The notes under the pieces were generated by a model. That model ran no database searches, had not been told where the DNA came from, and was given only the letters and a program-made list of their open reading frames with translations. DNA of 5,296 bases from assembly GCA_903789505.1 (NCBI GenBank), contig CAIFEU010000167.1, positions 1 to 5,296 on the forward strand. Direction: 5' to 3'. The translations under genes and the position numbers were made by a program. Numbering within the stretch: the first letter of the stretch is position 1; every line of letters starts with the position of its first letter. Below are positions 1-5,296 of this stretch, piece by piece. Source of the DNA: an uncultured Coriobacteriales bacterium. Lineage in GTDB: Bacteria; Actinomycetota; Coriobacteriia; Coriobacteriales; UMGS124.

Positions 1-1335
<1,335 letters not shown>

Positions 1336-1345
1336 GAGGTCCTGT

Positions 1346-1353
1346 CCCCTCCT
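1346..1353 (-). promoter_or_regulatory. Ribosome binding site of nifJ
   Basis: The minus strand reads AGGAGGGG, 10 nt before the ATG at 1335 (12 nt counted from the AGGAGG core). A second weaker AGGA lies at 1340-1343. The match supports the chosen start, together with the residue numbering of the protein. Confidence 0.7.
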
Positions 1354-1390
1354 GTACGACGGTGTGCGGTTGCTTGCGGGGATGCGCAGG

Positions 1391-1406
1391 CGCGCGAGCG
1401 CGCGAG
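1391..1406. repeat. Tandem duplication of the 8-mer CGCGCGAG
   Basis: CGCGCGAG occurs twice back to back, in the region that would be the nifJ 5' leader. The same octamer reappears at 3424-3431, upstream of hypA. In such GC-rich DNA this may be chance composition; no function is assigned. Confidence 0.5.
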
Positions 1407-1462
1407 CACGTGCCTCCTGCCGCCCGAGGCGGCGCACGCGACTGCCCGGCGGCAAGCCTGCG

Positions 1463-1482
1463 CGCGGATGCGAAGCTCCGCG
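1463..1482. repeat. Short hairpin, 6-bp perfect arms
   Basis: CGCGGA (1463-1468) pairs with TCCGCG (1477-1482) across the 8-nt loop TGCGAAGC. The loop can form two more pairs, closing on GAA. There is no T run on either side, so it is not a typical intrinsic terminator. It sits just downstream of TATCAT (1491-1496) in the nifJ direction, so if that is the -10 the hairpin would be near the mRNA 5' end. Confidence 0.4.
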
Positions 1483-1623
1483 TCCCCCGTATGATACGCA
1501 CCCTACCATCCGCGGACGCGGCCACGCCTGGTTATGGGGGCGCCCGTGTCGGCAAGCGGCGTGAGCGCACGAATATCGTCGAGGAATCGCACAAGCAGCA
1601 CAAATCGGCGGCGGCGCCGGGGC

Positions 1624-1655
1624 GAGCGGGGGACGCGGGGGGCGGGCGTCCGCTC
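1624..1655. repeat. Strong GC hairpin, 10 bp with a 3-nt bulge
   Basis: GAGC (1624-1627) plus GGACGC (1631-1636) pair with GCGTCC-GCTC (1646-1655). Three G residues (1628-1630) bulge out, and the loop is 9 nt of G with one C. It lies 175 bp before the Fe-S gene and is not followed by a T run. If the Fe-S promoter lies upstream this would be a leader structure; if downstream, it is a structural element between the divergent promoters. Confidence 0.45.
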
Positions 1656-1815
1656 CGCTTGACCCGTCACCCTCTGACGCATCCACCATCCATCTCGGCC
1701 CGCAGTGGGACGTCACGCATTGGGGAGCGTGCCGCCCGGCCTGCGAGCCCACCGCCGCGCGGGGCATACCCCCACAGTGCGCCGCGGAAGACCGGCGGGG
1801 GGAACCGGCAAGAGA

Positions 1816-1824
1816 GGGGAGAGG
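1816..1824 (+). promoter_or_regulatory. Ribosome binding site of the Tat Fe-S gene
   Basis: GGGGAGAGG ends 6 nt before ATG 1831. The frame is open further upstream to an ATG at 1705, but that start has no comparable site. It would also place 42 Arg/Pro/Gly-rich residues before a clean twin-arginine signal. This site therefore decides the start at 1831. Confidence 0.75.
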
Positions 1825-1830
1825 TTCATA

Positions 1831-3333
1831 ATGGACAGCATCACCAGACGCGAGGCGGTAGGCGGCGCAGCAGGGCTCGGGGCGCTCGGAATCGTGGGCG
1901 CGTTGTCCGGCGTTGCGAGCGCGAAGGAGGCCTCGTCGTCCAAGGGTGACTCCGCCGACGGCGCGGCGTCGGGGAACGGCCCCACCAGCGAGGACGGCAG
2001 CGGCTTCTCCGACCGCGGCTACGTGCCCAACCTGCGCATCCGCAACAAGGACGTCGTCCTTCGCAGGGACGAGCTCAAGGACATGCTCCTCGACGAGCCC
2101 GAGCCCGAGGGCGACCTCACGCTTCCCGACGGCACTGTGATTCCCGCAATCTACGTCAAGCTGCGCAATCGCCTGAACCGCCTGGGATGGGGCGTCGGGT
2201 CTCAGGTCGATGAGACGAGCTTCCAGTTCCTCACGTACCTGTGGAGCGAGGACGACGCCAAGGTCTGCTGCGAGGTCCCGCTGTACCAGTGGTTCAACGC
2301 CTTTGACTACTCGCAGATCTGCGGCAAGCCCACCGACGAGTGCGACGAGATCCTCAGCGACATCGCCCAGCGCGGCCTGATGATCCGCGTCTCGAGGGCG
2401 AACACGAACTTCTACGCCCTGCAGCCCTACGTGGCGGGGTGCTGGGAGGCCACCGAGCTCATCCAGTACTACTCCAACGATAAGAGCATGGACGCGTGCA
2501 CGGAGGTCCTGAGCCAGAATGTCGCCGGCAAGGACTGGGCGTTCGAGATGTCGGACAACGAGTTCAACACGATTACGGTGTGCCCCGTGAGCTCCGACGT
2601 CATCGCTGACGACAAGCTTGCGCCCTACATGGACTGGCGCGAGCGCATCCGCTCTGCGGGCACCATCGGCGTCGCAGCCTGCCAGTGCATGATCGCCGAC
2701 CACTGCCTCAAGGGCGAGGACTTCGACGACCGCTTCCCGCTGCGTCGCTGCATGTACCTCAACGACTCGGGCGAGTACTTCATCTCCATCGGCGCCGCGG
2801 AGCAGATCGACGCCGACGAGGCGATCAAGATCGGCGAGAGCGCCGTCGAGGCCGGCATGGTCCCCGAGTACATGACCGCCACGCAGGGCGACATCATCTG
2901 CTTCTGCCACTCCGACGAGTGCCTGCCGCTGGGCTTCGTCAAGTCGTTCCAGGGGTGCAACCCCACCTCGATGCACAACGTCAGCGCCTACAAGCTGCAG
3001 TACGACCCCGACAAGTGCATCAGCTGCGGCGCGTGCATCGAGCGCTGCCCCATGCGCGCCATCACCTTTGACGACGAGAACCACTGCGTGCATGCCGACA
3101 TCTGCGTGCGCTGCGGCCAGTGCGTCACCGTCTGCCCGGCGAGCGCCCGAATCCTCAAGCAGCGCGACGACTTCCCCTACGAGGACATGGCGGTGGACTA
3201 CGCGATTGGATGGTCCGAGCAGTTCGCCAAGCAGCGCCTCGCCCGCGGCACCCTGCACGACTTCGTGGGGACGTCCATCCCGACGAACGACTACGCCGTG
3301 GTGACCGACTCCGCGGAGCGTACCTCGCTGTAG
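1831..3333 (+). CDS. Tat-exported multi-cluster Fe-S protein: winged-helix-like domain, CxC cysteine groups and C-terminal 2x[4Fe-4S] ferredoxin domain (500 aa)
   Basis: Probable electron-transfer protein acting outside the membrane; partner unknown. The N-terminus MDSITRREAVGG has twin arginines at 6-7, a hydrophobic Gly/Ala/Leu core (10-28) and an ASA site predicting cleavage after Ala31. A Ser/Gly/Asp-rich linker follows (about 32-60). Residues about 108-212 resemble the predicted winged-helix part of a known 4Fe-4S protein family (hydrophobic pattern LRNRLNRLG, FLTYLWSEDDAKV, ILSDIAQRGLMIRV, YALQPYVAGCWEATELI). Then come C284-Q-C286, C292, C307 and, after the helix DADEAIKIGESAVEAGMV, C357-F-C359, C364, C376. 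In the usual relatives the equivalent positions are CxCR and a Cys-dense ICNCC-type motif, here thinned to ICFCHSDEC. The C-terminus has two classical motifs, C396xxC399xxC402xxxC406P and C425xxC428xxC431xxxC435P. The usual family members lack an export signal. A probable terminator follows, so it may be monocistronic. The family match is from memory of motif order; the physiological role is not known. Confidence 0.88.
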   Translation: MDSITRREAVGGAAGLGALGIVGALSGVASAKEASSSKGDSADGAASGNGPTSEDGSGFSDRGYVPNLRIRNKDVVLRRDELKDMLLDEPEPEGDLTLPDGTVIPAIYVKLRNRLNRLGWGVGSQVDETSFQFLTYLWSEDDAKVCCEVPLYQWFNAFDYSQICGKPTDECDEILSDIAQRGLMIRVSRANTNFYALQPYVAGCWEATELIQYYSNDKSMDACTEVLSQNVAGKDWAFEMSDNEFNTITVCPVSSDVIADDKLAPYMDWRERIRSAGTIGVAACQCMIADHCLKGEDFDDRFPLRRCMYLNDSGEYFISIGAAEQIDADEAIKIGESAVEAGMVPEYMTATQGDIICFCHSDECLPLGFVKSFQGCNPTSMHNVSAYKLQYDPDKCISCGACIERCPMRAITFDDENHCVHADICVRCGQCVTVCPASARILKQRDDFPYEDMAVDYAIGWSEQFAKQRLARGTLHDFVGTSIPTNDYAVVTDSAERTSL

Positions 3334-3366
3334 GCATCGCTTGAGAATGCGTCGTTTGAGATGACC

Positions 3367-3417
3367 CGGGGCCCGGTGGGGCGGCGCGAGGGCGCGCTGC
3401 GCCGTCGGGCCCCGTTT
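3367..3417 (+). terminator. Probable intrinsic terminator after the Fe-S gene
   Basis: A perfect 9-bp inverted repeat, CGGGGCCCG (3367-3375) and CGGGCCCCG (3406-3414), encloses a second 6-bp stem, CGGCGC (3382-3387) with GCGCCG (3399-3404). It is followed at once by TTT (3415-3417). It starts 33 bp after the stop codon. The stem is very strong but the T run is short, so termination may be partial and some read-through into hypA is possible. Confidence 0.6.
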
Positions 3418-3437
3418 GCCGAGCGCGCGAGGGCGCG
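3384..3437 (+). repeat. 13-bp exact direct repeat, GCGCGAGGGCGCG, 41-bp period
   Basis: Copy 1 is 3384-3396, inside the terminator-like stem-loop; copy 2 is 3425-3437, inside the hairpin in front of hypA. Because both copies lie in alternative stems, they could exchange pairing partners. That is inference, and low-complexity GC sequence makes chance similarity possible. Confidence 0.55.
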
Positions 3438-3455
3438 GGCTCGCGAAGGGCAGGA
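3426..3455 (+). promoter_or_regulatory. Leader hairpin abutting the hypA ribosome binding site
   Basis: CGCGAG (3426-3431) pairs with CTCGCG (3440-3445) across an 8-nt loop. The purine-rich stretch AAGGGCAGGA (3446-3455) follows directly and serves as the Shine-Dalgarno, with AGGA 5 nt before ATG 3461. The spacing supports the hypA start. A hairpin so close could tune ribosome access, but no ligand or protein site is evident. Confidence 0.5.
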
Positions 3456-3460
3456 TAGCA

Positions 3461-3877
3461 ATGCACGAGATGGCATATCTGCGTAGGATAGTCGACGCGG
3501 TGGTCGACGCAGGGGAGCGGCAGGGCGCCGCGGAGGTGGTCTCCGTGAGGCTGGTCGTGGGAGAGCTGCGCGACTTCATCGACAAGTATGTGTTCGGGTA
3601 CTTCAAGTTCCTCGCGCGTGGCACCATCGCCGAGAACGCCGAGGTCGTGCTGCAGCGTGTTCCCTTTACCGTGCAGTGCCGCGCGTGCGGGACAATCTAC
3701 CACTTTGATTTCCGCGATGCCGATGCCGGGGCATGCCCCACCTGCGGCGCACACGACTTCGAACTGCGAACTGGCAGGGAGCTGCGCGTCGACAGCGTCG
3801 TGGTCAGAGGCTCCGCGGACCATCCGCGGGCGCCTGAGCCCCAGGGCGTGCAGGGGAAGGCGGCAGGGCGGGCGTAG
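3461..3877 (+). CDS. hypA: Hydrogenase nickel-insertion chaperone HypA (138 aa)
   Basis: Cytoplasmic metallochaperone that delivers nickel, normally with HypB, to the large subunit of [NiFe] hydrogenase (and in some species urease). The N-terminus MHEM is diagnostic, with the Ni-binding His2 and Glu3. The family pattern VVSVRLVVGELRDF then FKFLARGTIAENAEVVLQ follows. The zinc domain has two CxxC pairs, C73-R-A-C76 and C92-P-T-C95, and the domain closes with the usual GRELRVDSVVV. The core ends near residue 114. Typical HypA is about 113-118 residues, so about 22 extra residues, rich in Pro, Gly, Arg and Ala, form an unstructured-looking tail. No hypB, hypC-F or hydrogenase subunit is next to it in the window. 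It is preceded by a probable terminator, so it is likely transcribed mostly on its own. ATG 3461 is fixed by the MHE start, because His2 must follow Met1. Confidence 0.95.
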   Translation: MHEMAYLRRIVDAVVDAGERQGAAEVVSVRLVVGELRDFIDKYVFGYFKFLARGTIAENAEVVLQRVPFTVQCRACGTIYHFDFRDADAGACPTCGAHDFELRTGRELRVDSVVVRGSADHPRAPEPQGVQGKAAGRA

Positions 3878-3977
3878 GCCTCCGCAACGCGACGTGTCCC
3901 TCCCCATCCACTAACCCCTCTCTTCGCGGCCTTCGGCATTGGGGCGCTCTTATGAATCGCGGGACCATCCGCCGGCG

Positions 3978-4028
3978 CGGTTGCATAATGGGGCCCGCGA
4001 GCCGCCGCACGGCTGCATATTCGGGCGC
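3978..4028 (+). repeat. Pair of 19-bp imperfect direct repeats, 32 bp apart (operator-like)
   Basis: CGGTTGCATAATGGGGCCC (3978-3996) and CGGCTGCATATTCGGGCGC (4010-4028) match at 15 of 19 positions. The shared core TGCATA is AT-rich in otherwise GC-rich DNA. The 32-bp period is close to three helical turns, putting both copies on the same face of the DNA. This suggests binding sites for a regulator of the downstream transporter gene, but the regulator is unknown. Confidence 0.5.
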
Positions 4029-4087
4029 CCCGGGCCCACCGTCGGGGGCGCTCGCGCCGCCGGCGACGGGCTACGTATCGAGAAGAT

Positions 4088-4092
4088 GGGAG
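4088..4092 (+). promoter_or_regulatory. Shine-Dalgarno GGGAG favouring the TTG start at 4099
   Basis: GGGAG lies 6 nt before TTG 4099. The in-frame ATGs at 4120 and 4195 have no purine-rich site in the preceding 15 nt. The site is therefore the main argument for a TTG start. Confidence 0.45.
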
Positions 4093-4098
4093 ACAACC

Positions 4099-5296
4099 TT
4101 GTCCTTTTCCGAATCGCGCATGGGTACGCGCACGCCCGCCGATGGAGCCGACGAAGCCGGCGCGCCCGAGGCTTCCGGACCGACACGCCCCCGCATGGTG
4201 TCCCGTCGCGGCGCCGTCGCCGGCATGGGGGCGCTCGCGGCGGCGATTGCGCTGCCGAGCCTCGCGGCGCTGACCGGCTGCGCTTCCGACGGCTCCACGA
4301 CGTCGATCGCCCCCACGGCGGACGGGTCCGCCGCGATGTCGGCCCCGAGCATCTCCGCCGAGCTCGACGCCCCCGACATCTCCGCCTCCACCTCGGGTGA
4401 CAAGTCGTCCTCCGCCGCCGCGGGCTCGCTCGGCGAGGTGCGCCTGGGGACGATGGCGACCGAGGACTTCCTGCCGGGTTGGGTCGCAGAGCGCGACGGG
4501 CTGTTCGACCAGGCGGGCGTGACCTGCACCGTCACCGCGTTCCAGAGCGCGCAGGAGCTCTCCACCGCCGTCGCCGCAGGCGAGATCGACATGGCGATGA
4601 CCGACCCCATGGTCTCGGCCGCGCTCAGCGCGGCGGGCACCGACGTCCGGATGCCGTGGGTCACGCTCGGCGCGACGCCCGAGCAGGGGCGGTTCGGCAT
4701 CGCGACGGCGAAGAGCTCGGGGCTGTCGAGCGTGGACGACCTGCGCGGCGCCACGATCGGCGTCGGGTCTAACACGCTGCCGGAGTACGTGATGGACAAG
4801 CTCCTCGAGGCCGCGGGCATCGGCGAGGGCGACTTCACGCCCGAGGAGGTCAAGAAGGTGCCGGTCCGCTTCCAGGAGATGGAGTCGGGTCAGGTCGACG
4901 CCGCGGCGCTGCCGGCGAGCCTGCTGGCGCTGGGCGAGGCGACCGACTGCGTCACGCTGGTCGACGACTCGACCGGCGACAACCTCTCGCAGTCGGTCAT
5001 GATCGTGCGCGCCGAGTTCGCCGACGCCTCGGACGGCAGCGACCTGGTCGACGCCGTGCGCCAGGCGTGGAACGCGGGCGCCGACGCGATCAACGCCGAC
5101 CCCGAGAGCTACCGCGACCTGCTGGTCGAGAAGGCGGGCCTGTCCGACGCGGTCGCAGATTCCTACCCGATCAGCACCTATCCCACCGACGTCGCCCCCA
5201 CGAGCGACATGATCCAGCCGATCCTGGACTGGATGAGCGAGAAGGGCTACCTCGAGACGCCCCTCACCTTCGACGCCGACACCTGCGGCTTCGGGG
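4099..5296 (+). CDS. ABC transporter substrate-binding lipoprotein, NitT/TauT type, with Tat-like signal (3' end outside window)
   Basis: Extracytoplasmic solute receptor of the SsuA/ThiY/NMT1-like class, which captures small organic or oxyanion substrates for an ABC importer; substrate not predictable. From TTG 4099, SRRGAVAG carries the twin arginines at residues 36-37. A Gly/Ala/Leu core runs to the lipobox LTGC, with the acylated Cys at 61 (4279-4281). A Ser/Ala/Asp/Thr-rich spacer (about 62-111) separates the anchor from the binding fold. The fold shows VRLGTMATEDFLPGWVAERD then GLFDQAGV, AVAAGEIDMAMTDPMVSAAL (about 157-176), DDLRGATIGVGSNTLPEYV (about 213-231), RFQEMESGQVDAAALPASL (about 257-275) and a C-terminal DWMSEKGYLETPLTFD. 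These are the usual landmarks of the two-lobed family. The window ends after 399 complete codons, probably within about 10 residues of the natural end. Start is uncertain: ATG 4120 or ATG 4195 also leave the signal intact. Permease and ATPase genes are expected just downstream. Confidence 0.85.
   Translation, partial: MSFSESRMGTRTPADGADEAGAPEASGPTRPRMVSRRGAVAGMGALAAAIALPSLAALTGCASDGSTTSIAPTADGSAAMSAPSISAELDAPDISASTSGDKSSSAAAGSLGEVRLGTMATEDFLPGWVAERDGLFDQAGVTCTVTAFQSAQELSTAVAAGEIDMAMTDPMVSAALSAAGTDVRMPWVTLGATPEQGRFGIATAKSSGLSSVDDLRGATIGVGSNTLPEYVMDKLLEAAGIGEGDFTPEEVKKVPVRFQEMESGQVDAAALPASLLALGEATDCVTLVDDSTGDNLSQSVMIVRAEFADASDGSDLVDAVRQAWNAGADAINADPESYRDLLVEKAGLSDAVADSYPISTYPTDVAPTSDMIQPILDWMSEKGYLETPLTFDADTCGFG

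Larger units (their letters stand above)
1336..1830. other. Divergent intergenic region between nifJ and the Tat Fe-S gene; no credible gene
   Basis: This is 495 bp with starts pointing outward at both ends, so it must hold both promoters. Open frames crossing it, on either strand, give Arg/Pro/Ala-rich translations with no recognisable motif and no Shine-Dalgarno-supported start, so I call no gene. It contains three hairpins or repeats listed separately (1391-1406, 1463-1482, 1624-1655), an 8-bp palindrome GCACGTGC at 1406-1413 and a TGAC-CC-GTCA palindrome at 1660-1669. The least GC-rich spots are TATCATAC on the minus strand (1489-1496) and around 1570-1610. TATCAT at 1491-1496 could be a -10 for nifJ, but I see no convincing -35 at 16-18 bp. 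No confident sigma-70 promoter can be assigned by eye. Confidence 0.6.
3878..4098. other. Intergenic region between hypA and the ABC binding-protein gene
   Basis: 221 bp containing the direct-repeat pair listed separately and several GC-rich inverted repeats: TCGCGGG (3957-3963) with CCCGCGA (3994-4000), and GGGCCCG (3991-3997) with CGGGCCC (4031-4037). I see no clear T-tailed terminator for hypA. CATAAT at 3984-3989 is one mismatch from a -10 box, but has no good -35 at the right distance. The reading frame of the downstream gene stays open back to an ATG at 3952, yet the upstream residues look non-coding (Pro/Gly/Arg-rich), so I treat this as regulatory leader. Confidence 0.55.

Noticed and set aside
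1659..1690. TTGACC at 1659-1664 as a -35 box for the Fe-S gene
   Set aside because: No -10-like hexamer lies 16-18 bp downstream; the sequence there is C-rich (around TCCACC).
1705..1830. Upstream ATG at 1705 extending the Fe-S protein by 42 residues
   Set aside because: The extension is Arg/Pro/Gly-rich and would bury the Tat signal internally. ATG 1831 has a good Shine-Dalgarno and directly starts a canonical signal.
1361..1830. Possible small protein gene on the plus strand in the divergent region
   Set aside because: Frames there give Arg/Pro/Ala-rich translations, run into the Fe-S gene in the wrong frame, and lack a ribosome binding site.
3155..3907. Minus-strand frame of 250 codons across hypA
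   Set aside because: Antisense to the end of the Fe-S gene and to hypA, both clearly real. No motif or ribosome binding site is seen.
4071..4853. Minus-strand frame of 260 codons opposite the binding-protein gene
   Set aside because: Ser/Ala/Pro-rich composition mirrors the opposite strand. The plus-strand frame shows a signal, a lipobox and family landmarks.

Overview
The window is G+C-rich (about two thirds by eye) with codon third positions dominated by G and C. It carries anaerobe-type redox genes: pyruvate:ferredoxin oxidoreductase, a secreted multi-cluster Fe-S protein and a [NiFe]-hydrogenase nickel chaperone. It also carries two Tat-type signal peptides, one with a lipobox. This combination fits a high-GC anaerobic Gram-positive, most likely a Coriobacteriia member (Eggerthellaceae or Atopobiaceae type, gut or oral). 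That placement is an inference from gene style, not from a marker gene.

Layout: positions 1-1335, minus strand, hold the N-terminal 445 codons of nifJ, which runs off the left edge. Positions 1336-1830 are a 495-bp divergent intergenic region with several GC-rich hairpins and no credible gene. Positions 1831-3333, plus strand, encode a 500-aa Tat-exported protein. It has a predicted winged-helix-like N-terminal half, two cysteine groups of CxC type, and a C-terminal 2x[4Fe-4S] ferredoxin domain. Positions 3334-3460 hold a strong hairpin followed by a short T run (probable terminator), a 13-bp direct repeat and a second hairpin just before the next ribosome binding site. Positions 3461-3877 encode HypA. 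Positions 3878-4098 are intergenic with a pair of 19-bp imperfect direct repeats 32 bp apart. From about 4099 to the right edge is a NitT/TauT-type ABC-transporter substrate-binding lipoprotein with a Tat-like signal, probably missing only its last few residues.

How they fit together: NifJ makes reduced ferredoxin in the cytoplasm. HypA loads nickel into [NiFe] hydrogenase, implying such an enzyme elsewhere in the genome. The exported Fe-S protein belongs to a family that is usually cytoplasmic, so here the electron-transfer module appears to have been moved outside the membrane. The binding protein starts what is probably a transporter operon continuing past the right edge. The two genes cut by the window edges, nifJ and the binding protein, both have long open frames on the opposite strand; these are GC-driven shadows, not genes.

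The least ordinary item is the secreted winged-helix/ferredoxin protein beside hypA. I do not see an obviously new defence or mobile system in this window.
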